The translations under genes were made by a program, and so were the position numbers. DNA of 64,000 nt, from assembly GCA_022496805.1 (NCBI GenBank), contig CM040094.1, forward strand, positions 13,973,501 to 14,037,500, given 5' to 3'. The notes beneath the pieces are model-generated. The model was not told where the DNA came from. It made no database searches and saw nothing but the letters and a program-made list of their open reading frames with translations. Below, piece by piece: positions 48,584 to 62,400 of this stretch. The stretch's first letter is position 1. Each line of letters starts with the position of its first letter. The stretch comes from Pohlia nutans. Taxonomy: Eukaryota; Streptophyta; Bryopsida; Bryales; Mniaceae.

Positions 48584-49868
48584 ATGGGAAAAGGAGGTAA
48601 GCGAAAAAAACCTGTAAGGGATGAGCAAAAGGTATATTTGTGTACCACATGTGGTTTAAACATTAATGGTCCTATTAAGTGGAACATGCATGTTAATGGA
48701 AAAGATCACAAACGAAGAGTTGTCAGGAATGTTATTCAAAACACAATGATGAACATGCATGTGACGCTTGATAAAGATGTACAAGAACTTGGTCAAGTAG
48801 AAAATATTGATGAAATTGAGAGAAGTGAAGATGAGAAACTAATTGAGAACTTCAGATTGCGTGGATACTCCATCCCTAGCAATGTAAAAAGAATTCAACG
48901 TGTGAGTAAGGTGAAAGGTTATACAAAAAAATGTGATTATCAAGAAGTCGTTGAGGATTCGGTTTTGGTTGAGGATGGAGAGGTTGTAGGGTTAATCATT
49001 TTCAATTTTTATGATGAAAAAGTATCAAATGAGTTAGTAGACATAGTACATAAGCTATGTGTAACTGCAAGGTGGGTAGCTCGATCAAAAAAGAAAAAAA
49101 AGGGAGGTCTTATTTTTATGTTTGGTGCCCGCGTTTGCTGTGGTCGTTTAGATAGATATTCTCAATCTCAGAAGGCCCCAGGAGGGGGTTGCATCCCGGG
49201 TTTTATGCCACCAGAGAAGTGGGAGTTAGAGTTTACTTCTGCTTATGTTGCATCCAAATTGTATGGGCATTTGAAGAGCGAAATTCCATCTTTCATGAAT
49301 GAACTTGAAAAAATTGTTCCACCATCTGTAGGAACTTGTGGTGTGCGGGTGGGTAATACCCCATTCACTACAATGGGAACTACATTAAACTATTTTGTGC
49401 AGGAGCATCAAGATACGAAAGATGCAGGAAATACTGTCATTTCTTGGTTTGAGAAAGATTATCAATTGGGTTTTAATAGAACGATTTTTAGATTGCGTGA
49501 TTTTGCCATTTTTTTTAGACCTATCCAGGGAACTATGGCTATATTTGATGGATCCAAAATATGGCATGGCACCAAAAAGAATGATATTCGATATAGTCAA
49601 TTAGGAGTCGTGTTGGCTGTGAAGAAAGTTGTTCTCGAAGCAGGGAAAAACAAAATGGATACGATTGGATTTACACAATCAACACATGGTAAGTTGAATC
49701 AAACTTTGTCCTTTTGTTACTTATTATGATTTGCTAGTTTAGTTTAAGAGAATTGTACATCACGTTATGAACGGTTTTAGAAAGTACGTCTATACAAAAA
49801 ACTTGAATCAATGAAAGAATTCATAGTTGTGACTAATTAATTTTAATTGTTTTCCAGGTGCCTTTTGA
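48584..49868 (+). CDS. U1-zinc-finger + TET/JBP-like 2OG/Fe(II) dioxygenase
   Basis: Exon 1 is 48584-49688 and a tiny exon 2 is 49858-49868, GT-AG, giving 371 aa. Residues 17-45 form a U1/matrin-type zinc finger, C20-x2-C23-x12-H36-x5-H42, after a lysine-rich start. The C-terminal half is a double-stranded beta-helix dioxygenase core. Its HxD iron ligands are H275 and D277 in QEHQDTKDAGNT, the distal histidine is H328 in IFDGSKIWHGT, and the likely 2-oxoglutarate arginine is R336. A conserved GT..N-type strand (TPFTTMGTTLNYF) precedes HxD, as in TET/JBP enzymes, which oxidise 5-methylcytosine or thymine in DNA. All key residues are intact. It lies inside the giant transposon, upstream of the transposase and on the same strand. 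Alternatives are another nucleic-acid dioxygenase such as AlkB-like; the HQD...WHGT pattern and finger favour TET/JBP. Substrate unproven. Confidence 0.8.
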
Positions 49869-49979
49869 GGATTACGGCTTCATGATCAAGGTGTTGAAAG
49901 GTTGACACCTATAGAAGCGCCTCACTCTACAGAGTTTAACATGGACTAAGTTGTATAGCCTTGTAATTCCACAAAGTTC

Positions 49980-50460
49980 AATTTCACAGTTTTTTGGAGG
50001 ACCTGTCTTGTTTCTATAATCTCCTAAATTTGTTTATATGTGTAGTATCAGATGCTTAGATCACTACGAGGAGAACGCATCACTTTTCACTCTTTTTGTG
50101 AGTTAGAAAGCAAACTTTTGCTCACTGTGATGAGTGTTTTCATTGTACGGTTTGTATGAAGCATGTGTTGATTATGGCTTCAAATTGGAGATTAGTATTG
50201 TAGTTTCAAATGTCAAGTGTAATTTCACAGTTTTTTGGAGGACCTATCTTGTTTCTATAATCTCCTAAATTTGTTTATATGTGCAGTATCAGATGCTTAG
50301 ATTACTACGAGGAGAACGCATCACTTTTCACTCTTTTTGTGAGTTAAAAAGCAAGCTTTTGCTCATTGTGATGAGTGTTTTCATTGTACGGTTTGTATGA
50401 AGCATATGTTGATTATGGGTTCAAATTGGAGATTAGTATTGTAGTTTCAACTGTCATCTA
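49980..50460. repeat. Two tandem ~241-bp repeats
   Basis: The string AATTTCACAGTTTTTTGGAGG recurs at 49980 and 50221, and nearly all 241 bp that follow match. It lies in the 3' flank of the dioxygenase gene. Each unit contains ACTACGAGGAGAACGCATCA. Confidence 0.92.
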
Positions 50461-50612
50461 TTTGCATAAATTAGGTGAGTAACATTGAACATTGTTATAT
50501 GCAGTTTAACATAGGCTCCAGTTTAACTTGTACCCCTTACTTTGCAGGTTTTCTCTTTCCAGAGATACAGATTGTAGACCTTGCAAATATGCTACTGCTT
50601 GGATACATGCAA

Positions 50613-50810
50613 TCACTGTTTAGATATGTATCTAAAGGGCATTCTATCATTATGATGTTTGGGGAATCTAAAACTCTATCACTGTTTAGATATGTATCTA
50701 AAGGGCATTCTATCATTATGATGTTTGGGGAATCTAAAACTCTATCACTGTTTAGATATGTATCTAAAGGGCATTCTATCATTATGATGTTTGGGGAATC
50801 TAAAACTCTT
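50613..50810 (+). repeat. Three perfect 66-bp tandem repeats
   Basis: Units start at 50613, 50679 and 50745 and are identical over almost their full length. Because 66 is a multiple of three, the plus frame 50475-50972 stays open and reads SLFRYVSKGHSIIMMFGESK three times. I see no other sign that this frame is a real gene; the openness may follow from the repeat itself. Confidence 0.95.
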
Positions 50811-53330
50811 CACGTATGTACACTCAGTCTCGTCACATTCAGTGCTAACAATAATTTTCTTTGCATACTTTCTATTATGAATTGGATGATTAATAATTCT
50901 TTACATATTAGCAATTCAAGGATTGTAACCTTCGATTTATTTTTGGCTTTGTTTTCTGTTAATCCTCGATGACTATGACTATGTATCACTATGACTATGA
51001 CACCTCTATTCGAACAAATAAAATTTTTATGATCATATGAACCTTTATGAAATCAAAGGTTTGTGAGTGTATTCACATATTAAAGTCTGAAATCATCAAA
51101 AAAATTAAATATCAATCAGTAATTATCATCTAAATGTAAATTCAAAGATAATATGCGACTACAGATTGTCTTAGTTTAATGAATATGGTCATTTTTTATG
51201 AAATGCAATGTGTTGGTGTCTTTCTTTTTTACCATTTAACATTTTAACGAACACATTTCAGTCAATGCAAAATATAATATATGACTAAATGTTGTAGTTT
51301 ATATGCGTAGCTAAAATTCAAAAATCAAAGTATTACATTCAGTTTTTTCAATGAAAATGACTTCTCACATCATTGTGTATATGTAAGGGTTAACTTATAA
51401 TTGCAAAACCAAACCGTTTTTACAGTGATGTACACAATTGAATGAGTTTTTTCCATCCATCATGAACTTCTGGGAAGGAAAAGTATAATACAATTTGTAT
51501 AGTAAGTGAGCTTTAGGCATGTGTGATTTGAAGTAGAAAGGGATGATTTCCTGGGGAAGTCACTGTCAAAATTTTTGAAAACAAATAAAGTGTGTCTTTT
51601 ATTTATTTGAGATAAAAATTGTAAATCTTTAGAAGTAATATATGATGTTTTAATACCAAAATGGGAATATGTTACAAATATTTATTATAATATACCACAA
51701 ATATATCCTACATATACTATAAATAGTACAATATTGCAATTATTTTAGAGCCCCCATTACATACCATTTGTTCGCTCATGTATACCAAAATTTACAGTAA
51801 GTGAATTCTTAGAGAATGATTTGTGAAAAGTGTATGCTTAATTTCAAAGAACATCGTTCTACCAAAAAAATTCTATAGTATTAGTTCAGAACGAATAAAA
51901 AGTGCTAATGAAAAATGTACGGTTTCTACAGTGATGGAAAAAATTGAATGCATTTTTCTCATATGTCAAAGTGGTCATGCACATTTTGTGAAAATTCTTA
52001 AAAAAAAAAAAACTAGGACATTTTATGGATAGTTAGCTTTATGCTTATGTGATCACATTCCAAAGGGGTTGATTTCTAAGAATGTTATGCCTCATTTCAT
52101 ACCACATTGTTCTACCAAGTATTTCTAATAATTTTTTCCACAACAAATCCAAAGCGGTCTTGAAAATATGAACTCATAAACTTAAGCTACAAAAAAACTC
52201 TAAAAATCACTACACCTACATTATTACATTTCAACCCATTACTACAAATTTCATCTATGGATTGTCAATATTTTAATATTCATTATCAAATTCATTTAAC
52301 AACCATCATTGATAGATTTTAAACCTATAATTGAATATGTGCATAGCTAATGTAAAAATAAATATCTTTCTCGTAAGAAGAAAGTTGCAAAAAGTTATAC
52401 ATTTTCATATAAATTCATTGAAAACAAATTTGTGACTTACTTCTGACTAGTAAAAGCTTTACAACTATTGCATGTAAAGAGATACTAAATTGTTATTCTT
52501 CTAGAATTTTGAAGTCAGAGTTAAAGAAAAAAAAGTGTGATCAATTGTACAAATTTGTACTTTGCAAAAGTGAAATGTTGATTTTTCATGAACTTTTAAA
52601 GAGTTTTCACGTGTTCGATGTTTAAAAATCATATAAAAATCACGAGAGACATGTAAACATCCAATTAGACACATGTATAAATAACTGAGAAACAAACATG
52701 CTTCTTTTGAACATGTTTGCAAAAAACTTTCTATAATTACATATAAATTTAGTAAACTAAGGGTTGTTTTCTACTTCACATGACAATTCAAAATTGTACA
52801 ACTATTTGATTGTTAAGGCTTCTAAGTTACATTGAAATTATCTAATGACTACATAATTCTATAAATACAATAACGCATATGTGTACCTTTTGCCTTTATT
52901 AGTGCTTCCAATTGCTAAGTCTTACATGAGCACAACTGCATAAGAGTTTTTAGCGTTGTTAGCACAAACTACTATAAGCAAAATCCAAAACATTCCAAAG
53001 AAATCCTTTGATTTTAATAGAAAATGAAAGTCATAGTAAGAATTGACATGGTAAAAACTAAATCATTATAATATTATTTTCGTCAAAACATATAGTGAGT
53101 GACAGTGCTATAGAAAGTACTTAGATCTTGACCCAAAATGCTTATAAATGCAATAGAATGCTCAATATTTAGAATTTTCTAAATTAACAAAGTACACTAT
53201 AAACTAGAATTCACAAACTTGACAATTGAAAATTCCTATTGATAGATCTTGAATGATCATGAAGATATGATGTTTTGTTAGTACAAAATTTATGGTTTTA
53301 GTAGAGAGGCGATAATATTTTCTTACCGGT
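50811..53330. other. AT-rich non-coding stretch in the giant element
   Basis: No gene. About 51570-51790 resembles 30090-30310 outside the element, and 51785-52300 is a diverged relative of the family 4 MITE at 43188-43756. Confidence 0.5.
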
Positions 53331-53332
53331 AC

Positions 53333-53340
53333 TATATAAA
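53333..53340 (+). promoter_or_regulatory. Candidate TATA box of the transposase gene
   Basis: TATATAAA in the context ACTATATAAAGGGAA. Downstream splice-like signals (donor after ATTCAG at about 53810; a candidate exon 54572-54611 between CAACAG and GTAAGAC; acceptor GGCAG near 55063) could join a leader to the ATG at 55129. Inference only. Confidence 0.4.
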
Positions 53341-55128
53341 GGGAATAGGTTGAGATAGGCAAATAAGTAAAGGGTTTTTATTCCGGCCATGTGGCACGTT
53401 AAGAGGTAGCCATGGGAGAGCCGTGACGGAATATACTGTGCACACAGAATACCTAAGTGACCCGAATCTGTTTTTCTCGAGAATGATCAAGGGTTTCACG
53501 TTTGAACTTATACACGGTACACCCACATTGTACACTAGAATCAATAGCGTTTGATGGAATTGTATATAGAGAGAGTACAAGACAATGTCTATTTTTTTGT
53601 TAGCACGATTTTTGCAAAGTATAGAAACACCGCTTTCTTCCTGTTCTTAGGGTTTTCATTTTCTTTTGAACAACCGACTACTGTGTTCCAAGTGGAACAA
53701 TACTCTTTTCAATATTGTAATTATAGTGTGTTTTCTTCATACTGGTTTTGTATTCTCACTTGAAAGATATTATCAAGTTTGTCAGAAGTTGGAAGTACTG
53801 AGATTCAGGTAACCTTCGAATACTTTGGAATGTGATATGCATAGTGAATGGAAATGTTGTTGTAGTTAAAAAGATTTTGAAGAATATTGGATTCATATTA
53901 CATTGTAGGAAAGAAAGTGAAGAAATTAGAAATACTTAGGAAAAAAGAACATTGATAGGAATTTTTTGTTGAATTGCAAAATCGTTTCCACATGTCCATA
54001 CTATTAAACATAGACTTTAGGATTCATGTAACTTTAAAAAGAATGGTAATTGATCAAATTGTGATATTAATGCTTAGTTTTGGTTTGTGATAATCTGTGA
54101 AATACTAACTACTTTGAAGTTCTTTTTAGCAAGACAATATATTTACAAGTATATGGCCTACTTCTACAAGATGACAGGAAAGGAACTTGAATATTTATTC
54201 CAATTGAAAGTAGCAACTACTACAATCAACATCTCCTGTTGGTGCTATTACTATTCCTATGCTCATATATTTCAAACTTTGCCTTCCACAACTATAAATA
54301 ATAGAACAAAATGTGTATTTTACATGTTTTGCATTTTTCTTATACTTGTGGTTTCTATAGTACATATCAATAATCTTACAATAATAAATGTGCTATATAT
54401 AATATCTTCAGAAGACAATGATACCATTGATAATATGATGTTGTAACTCATAAACAGTAATGAAACTTTTATACAATGAAAATGATAATATTTCTCTTCA
54501 ATGTTGATTGTGTGAAAATGTTGATTTTACTTTTATTTTCGTAACCTTTGGTTTTGTGCTTTTGATTCAACAGGAGTCATTGTAAAAGAAGGACCAAGTG
54601 AGACTTCAAGGTAAGACATTTTGCTATGAACTAAGTGAGAACTTTGTAATTGATGCTAATTCCTTGAAATGTAAAGATCATTTGGAAAAACAAAAAAAAA
54701 TTCTTCATATTTATCTATATTTTGTATGCCATAAGAGGAGTTATCAAAATCTGAAATTAGTGACATGCAATGTATACATTGAAATAGCAAAGATTGTGCA
54801 AACCTAAATTATCCAACTTTGAGTTTTAGTAATTTGTAAACATTTATAGAACCAAAGGTAATGTGTTGTTAATACCTTGAATGACATTTCCTGATATACA
54901 ATATGGAACCTTTTTATGTAATCTAAATTATGACTGTCATTTCTGTTTGTTTATAAATACGAATTCAATTTCTTATATTCTTAAACTAGAATAAATTGAT
55001 AGTACAAGTTTAATGTTTATCACCAAAGTGTCTAACAAGTTTCATAGAATTTGCTTTGGCAGGGTGAATAGTGAAGAAAGGAATTTGAAACCTTTATTTG
55101 GATCCTCAAAACTTTGTAGTTTTAAAAA

Positions 55129-58100
55129 ATGGCTCCAATCCAAACAAAAGTGAAATGCACTTGCGACTATAAATGTAAACATGTCCCTCCCGGCTTCTCA
55201 TGGATTCCATATACAACAAGTTTGTTTCACGAGAAGAAATCTATAGCAGGGCAACGACATCCATCCTTACAAATCACTGGGATTCTTCAAAGAGAAACAG
55301 CTATACAATTTAGACGAAAGTCTCGTTTAGTGCCATGTATATGTGATGTTTGCAAAGGTGGAGTTATGAAGACAGAGAAAACCATGAGAAGACATTTAGC
55401 AATAAGTTCGATGAGGCAGCGTTTGAATGTTAGCATGGAATTTAACCAAAACAATGGAAGAACATCTGAACAACCTTTAAGGATAGGATTTGGTTGGGAT
55501 GAAGAAACATATGGAGAAAGCAAAAACACAATGGACTTTGAAGATGTGAGTACAATAGTTAGGGATGACAATGACAATGGACAACATTGTGAAGAAGTTG
55601 TAGAGGATATGGTCGTTGAACAAAACCAAATCGGATATGAACGAGGAGAAGATTTAAATGATCATGGAGATGAAGCTTTTTTTGTTGGAGGTGACGAATT
55701 ACATGACGATGATCCCGATAACAATGATGAAGTAAACATGACAAGGACTGTAGAACCTGATCAAATGGATATGAATTATATACTTCCCAGAACAGTAAAC
55801 CATGATGATGCATTGATGAATAGTTTGATAGATTTACAATCTATTCTTGACAAACACCATATGCCATTAGACTCCCAGGATGAAATACTGAGAAAGTTCT
55901 TCAAATCAACCAATGAACAATCCATAGTCGACAAAGGGGAAACTATAGATTTTGGTAAATTATCATTGGGACAATTATTGGCATTGAAGGGTCCAAATTG
56001 GAATGGAGATATTAATGGTTTTCAAGTTCCGACATCTTATAAGCAACTCCAACAAATATACAAACACCTTGGAATGGAAGGAACACAGAAATGGAGATTG
56101 TGTACTGGGAAAGAAGGTGAAAGCCATATTCCATATGTAATGGAGCCTCATGAAGAAGATTCATTTGATATCCACTTGAATTGTATATGTTCTCCCAAAT
56201 CGAGAGCAAAGCACAGAAGGGATTGTGTAAATTGCGGGCAAAAGTGCATCATTTGCAAGCAACTAAGGAAAGATGTTCTAGCTTTTGAATACTTACCAGT
56301 GCAAAGTATAGTTCGTATGTTTTGCCGCAGTCGGACTATATGTCACAACTTTCTAACCTTGTGGCGAAATTAGGAGGTGTGGAGAGGTCATCCAAAAGAA
56401 TTTATTTCTGATAGTATCAAAGATTTCTGGGATGGTTCAAAGTTTAGAGAATATCAAGAATTTTGGGATCCAGAGTCTTCATGGGAGGGTCCTCAAGTAT
56501 GTCCAATGCCACATTGTAAAAGGACTTATCGAGCCTTTCCAAATCTGAAGAAGTGTCAGGAATTGATTGAGAATTGGGATGAAGACCATCAACTATATTC
56601 ATTTCCATGTTCTCAATGTGGAACTTTGATAGAAGGACCAAAATGCATCCATCAGGTATGTTTTATATATGAATTTTAGAGTGGTAATGTGCACTTCTGA
56701 GTAATGTTGAGGAACAATTCACTACTTTGTTTGTAGATTTATAGAGCTTATAATGATTGTTGCATAAGTGAAAGGTAAAAAATCCATTTACAGTAATTAA
56801 ATTGAAAAGTTATAATTCATTCATGTTGTTAAAGAAGGTGAAGGGCGTTGATGTACACTTGTACACAATACCAATGTAAAATGTAACAAATGTAACAAAA
56901 GTTTAATTTCCACAATGTATATTCTTTTGTAGGGAGATCCAAGAAATATTGCACTAATGGCTCACTGGGATGGATTTCAAAGTGCTCGCACACGCCAACG
57001 AGAATGTTGGACTTTGGAAATATCGATTTTAAATTGTGGAAAAAGGTTACCTTTTGGGCCAATTCCTGTTCTTTTTATTCCATCAAGTTCCAACAAAATT
57101 ATAAAACAACCTGATATAAAGATTTTATGTTCTTTTTTGGAACCTTTCATAGCAGAATTAGAGAGGCTTTTTATTGAAGGAATGCACATCACATATGCTT
57201 ACCCTGTACATTTAATAAGTGACAAATTATTGCCTACACCTATAGAGGATCCTATTTTGTTAAGAGCAATATTGATGGTGTATAGTGGAGACCATCCTGC
57301 CCAATGTAAAGTAGGTGGATTCAAAAGTGGTGGTTTCATGGCATGTAGAAGACACAACTTATTCCATGTTGAAGAAGGTTTGGTTTCCAAAGCTGCTACG
57401 TTGTACTATGAAAACACAAGAAAACAAATTCGATATCCACCACCTACAAGGACAACTGAGGCTTTGGTAAAGGCAACTTCACAATGGAGAGAAATGCCAA
57501 AAGGTGAAGAACGAAAGAGATTAGCACGTGTAGCTGGTATTTCAGGTTACTCAGAATTGTGGCGTCTTCATCATTTATATGGATTTGATTTGTCACTAGA
57601 CTTGGTTTATGATGCCATGCATGTATTAGCTCTTTGTGTATTCAAAAAGTATGTAGAGCTCTTGAAGAAAAATATGGAAGAATTAGGCAGGTTTGAAGAG
57701 CTTGATAATGCTTTGTTTGCAATAACAAAATGTAGACCTGTAGGACTTGGAGGTCGATGGCCAAGGACATTGAGAAATTTGGGCTTCTATAAGGCTGAAG
57801 AATACCAACTCTTTGTAATGTGGTGTTTACCATACATTCTAGATAAATTAGATTTGGGGAAGAATACAGTTTTAGGATGTTTAGGGATGCTACTTATAGA
57901 AATTGGACGATTGTTCTATTCTCACTCTCGAAGACATGGATGGACTGAGAAGAGTATGGCAGTCGCAAAAATGTTATTAAGTGCTTGGAGGGTACGCATA
58001 GAGGAGAGTTTGGGGCCAAATAATGCTCCTTTGGAACACGTTGCAGGTACTTCTTTTCACTATCTTGATTAAACTTCATTTTTTATTATGTTAAATTTTG

Positions 58101-59442
58101 AAATGCATGCTTTTTTTTTCAGGATAAGTTACTAATAGTTGTGTATATTTGTTCTTTAGGTAGTGGAGAAATGTTTGATGATATTATTAGACATGGATGC
58201 CATGATGTCTTTTGGTGTTATGCCTTTGAGCGGGAAGTTGCTAATTATATGAAGATTCCTACAAACCAAAGATTCAAGGAGTTGACATACATTCGATATT
58301 TTGAAAGAATGTGTTTCACAAGAAGTTATACACTTCAACAAGAAGATTGTGATGGTTTACTGCCTAGTGCAAGAGGACTATTAAAAATTCACAAATACTT
58401 ACAACTACCAAGATCACAGTATAGACCAGATGCTTCAGCGTCTGTAAGTTGTGACGTATGGCACAGGAATTGCACTATTGTGGTCCAATCCCAAGACATG
58501 GCCAGATGTTTATCAAACCTACTTCTCGAAGTATCAAATTGTGTGTGTCTTGAAATGATAGAAAAGAAAGGGATATTGGTAGGAAATAAGCACTTTGACG
58601 GTGTTCAAATGTTGGAAGGTACAAGACAATACTTGGTACAATATTGGCGAGAAGTTGGAGTGCTATGTACTTCAAATGTGGAGCAATTTGATACAAAAAT
58701 TAGAACAATTCGTTTTGTGATTTACAAAGGTAGAGAGTTTAGAGTGGGAAGTTTGGTAGTTGTGAAACCTGATGGAGATGGAGTGCAACACCCGTGGCTG
58801 TGGAAAGCAAAAATTATTAGTTTTTTTATACATGAATTTCAAGGCATTCAACAAGTATTTTTCTCAGCCAAATATTTTGAACAAAGGATGGAAGATGGGA
58901 GATCAATAGTACCTTTGGTCCATAGCATCACTGGAATGCAAATATTGAATTCAAAACCAAGAGAGTTTGCGATCAGGCCAATACAACAGTTGATGTACGA
59001 ATTCATGGCGTTACCGTCACACAATATTCAAGGAAGATTTGCTGTTGCTTATGAATTTGAGGATGAAGGTCCTAGGACCCATTTAATAAACACAGGTGAG
59101 CCTGGTTGTTGTCTCCCTTATCCAGAAATTGGGGACATTATGATGGTACGTGACAATAGCAATGCAGAATCCAGATATTCAGTGGTCCGTAAGGTGCATC
59201 CCAAAGCTATTGTAAACGGTGGAGTTGAAGTTCGTGGTGGATGTTTGGAAGAACAAGATTATCTCGTGGGCAGAGTGGAACTAAGTATTCTTTATTGTGA
59301 ACAATCACACCGTACGTGGTACACAACATCCATAATTGGAGAGGAGACATGCTCATGGCACAAGTTAATCAAAAGAATGTCAAATTTTGAGCCAATAAGA
59401 TATTCGTTGGGTGTGCCTATCCAATGGAAACAAGTATACTAG
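55129..59442 (+). CDS. CACTA Tnp2-like transposase, one in-frame stop
   Basis: Three exons, 55129-56655, 56933-58046 and 58160-59442, with GT-AG joins in matching phase span 1,307 codons. Order: an N-terminal Cys-rich zinc region (KCTCDYKCKH; later CICDVCKGG with a following His); an acidic middle; a second Cys cluster (CVNCGQKCIICKQ); CPMPHC and CSQCG knuckles; then the Tnp2-type core from GDPRNIALMAHWDGFQ. This core includes LRAILMVYSGDHPAQCKVGG (near residue 628) and CRRHN. Next is a DUF4218-like region (EYQLFVMWCLP; GCHDVFWCYAFERE). The C-terminal 250 residues contain FRVGSLVVVKPDGD, which may be a small beta-barrel such as BAH. The product would cut and join the element ends. A TAG at 56371-56373 interrupts the frame, with the same frame resuming at once. 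Between about 56330 and 56396 another frame reads smoothly (SDYMSQLSNLVAKLGG), so two small offsetting indels are possible. Confidence 0.85.
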
Positions 59443-62400
59443 AAAAAGGTATCGTATATACACCATATGCATACTCTATATTTTGCATGATAATTTACTA
59501 TAATTACAAGAAAATATGAAGGAAATGGAATAAGTACTGTCATTTTTATTTTTTAGGAATAGGAATGAAATGGTTGCATTCGCTATGTGGTATTCTTATT
59601 CATAAAGAAAGGAAGTGACTTCAAATTAGATTAGCACCTTTGTTTTATTGTCTAATTATAACATTATGAATGTATAAAATTGTTGAAATGCCACCCATTG
59701 TTTCCGAAGTTTTGGTCAACAAGTATGACGTACTGTGTTTTAGAATGAGATATTGTGATGTTGGTATATAGAACTTGATAGTTTACATAGAAATTGTTAC
59801 GTCATTCTAAACAATATGGATTGTGTGATGCAAACGTGTGTGGTATAGATGTCAAATTGTTCTACTTTTTGTAAGTCGACGTCCACGTGTGAAATCTAAT
59901 TTCATGTCACTTTGTTCGAACATTGCAATCTTACAGATTTTTTATTCAATTGAATTGGATATACTTCGTTTTTAAACATTATGTTGTGCAATAATAGCTT
60001 GAAGTTGTTGAGTTATATTTCTTTAGTTCCCTTTAACAAATACAAACAACTTTGGTGAAGTTTTATATCGCTTTTGTTTGTATGGGAAAAATTTATATTG
60101 TTTTTACAAAGGTTGTTTCATTAACTTTCAAAGAGTGTATGCATCATTGCGAAGGGGATAGGGTATAGAAGAGGATTGGATGTTACAGCAACAACTTTAT
60201 GGCATTATGTTTTAAGGTACACTTCTTGCTTTCAAATGGAAGCTTTTGGGGGTATATTCATAGGTGGTGCTTTTTAATTTCACTGAAAAGGGCATGCTGC
60301 CATCTTTCATTTCTCCATATCATATAGTTACATTTTCAAGAAGCAAGAAGCAAGCAAGATTTGATTGTCACATGCATGATAGGAAACAACTGAGAGGGCA
60401 AGAAATTAAGTATTGTATGTGTAATTAAGGTAGTCCTCATTCAAGCATAGTACAGAGGTTGGTAATCATGATATGAATTCCATAATTTCTTTGGCTTGAG
60501 ATGACTATGTTATATTGATGAACATTTTTGCCGTATGCAAGCTTGACGTGCTTGACCATGAACTATTGTCACTGTAGTAATGTAATACCCAATGAATTAA
60601 ATTATTAAAGAGCCATTTGAAATAATATTTGAGGCATTTAATGTTTTGTGAATTAGTGATCTTGCAGTAGGTACACGTTATGTAGAGTAACATGAATACC
60701 ATCAACTATGGTGCAATTAATTGTTTCTTTGTGTAATAGAACAGAGATGTGGAAAAAGAAATGGAGTTCCAAAAAGGAAGTCAATAGTGAATAGCTGGAA
60801 ATCAAGAAGGATTGTACAGTGATTGTTGTTGAAGACATTGGTTTGTTAGTAAAAAAAACTTGTGTTTATCATGGTGTTTTACGAACTTGATTGTTTACTT
60901 TTGAATTACGTGGTTTGTTAAATAAGGTTTGGACACGATTTGAGATGTCAATTCATGTTTGAATCTTCTTGTACAACCTGTTGGAGCTGCTCACAAAGAA
61001 GAAAGTTTTTTCACAAGTTTGATTGTGAATATCAAAGCATGTATCATGATTATGAAGAATGATTTAAAAGCACAATGTTTGATTGACAGATGTCTTTGTT
61101 TGTGTGCATTATTTGTAGTTGGCAACCCTTTGTAAGAAGGCAAGGGGAATATTGGATAGAATTGGTTGCACAGAGACGAAGGTGGACGACTTACAAGAGA
61201 GCGGAATTCGTTGCTTCTACTAAGCACCTAGAAGATCCAACACTAATCTTGGAGAGCAATGAGAGCGGCAAGCATATACAACAACCATGTATGAGGTTGA
61301 TTTACTGAAGTTTTGATTTGCTTGAAAAGTAAGATTAACTTCATTGTCAATTGCTTAGTTTGGAGTGTTTCTATTTTTGAATTCCAGCTTTGGAAAATAA
61401 AAATTAAGAATTTTTATTAACCTCTCATGAACTTCTTGATTTATGATATAGAATTTTTTTACAGAATTGTAATCATTTTGACATTATGTGATTGATTCAA
61501 ATCAAAAAAAAAAAATCTTGAATTTCTTTCTATTAATTTTATATTTTATAATTTGTTTGTTTTTTGTGATGTGTTCTTATGTCTACTATGTTGTTGCAGT
61601 TGCCTTCCTGTATTACTTCATGCTTTGGACACGCTTGCAAGGTTAGAGGCGAATTCAAGATTACATGAACTTGGCTTTATAGTGTACGTACAACTCTATT
61701 ACAAACCATACTTACAATTGATATCAACATTTTAAAATTTATTAATCTTTATTCTTATTTGAAAAACATAGCAAGTTCATTGGTCTTACCATTCTAGTTT
61801 TTTAATTGAGAAAAGGAATTTCAATATGTGCTGCCTACCATGGTCAGCTGATTACTCAAACAACGCATACTCACTGTATTTTATTATTTATGTTTTTTAT
61901 TGTTTTTTAAATTTGGAATTCAATTGTTGTATGAACTTTGAGTGCATCCAAATACTTCTGCTCCTATTCTATATTTCTTATGAAATAGAGAATATAACTT
62001 TTTGGAAGACGTTCGTTTTTATTGTTTTTGATTGGTTGCTCCTTCTAGAAGGTAGGGACAATAGTATGAATTGTTGTTTGTTGTTCTTTAGTGCACATTT
62101 CAGTTTTCAATTCTCTGCTCATTTATTATAGGATTGAGAATGGTGTATATAATGATCGTTTTTTCCAAAAAAACAAAAACAATCAAACCGCATGCTATCA
62201 TACAGTCTTCAACAAAATTTCATCTTTTACTTGCCTTCTTCAATACAGTTTACACAATATATAGTGATATACATATTAATGCACATACTTTTTGTGTGGT
62301 ATATATTGTAGTTGTGAAATCAACATTGTATAAATACCTTGCATCTTTTGAAGAACTTGGGAATCACTAATTCATAAATTAGAAGTTCAAATCCAATAAC

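Noticed and set aside
49980..50460. LTR pair of a retrotransposon
   Set aside because: The two 241-bp repeats are directly adjacent with no internal region, so they are a tandem duplication.
54087..54446. 119-codon hydrophobic frame
   Set aside because: AT-rich sequence gives Ile/Tyr/Phe-rich frames by chance; no domain or splice context.
55129..59442. KDZ-family transposase
   Set aside because: The association with a TET/JBP-like gene recalls fungal KDZ elements, but the core motifs (GDHPAQ, DUF4218-like region), 3-bp duplication and CAC ends fit CACTA/Tnp2.
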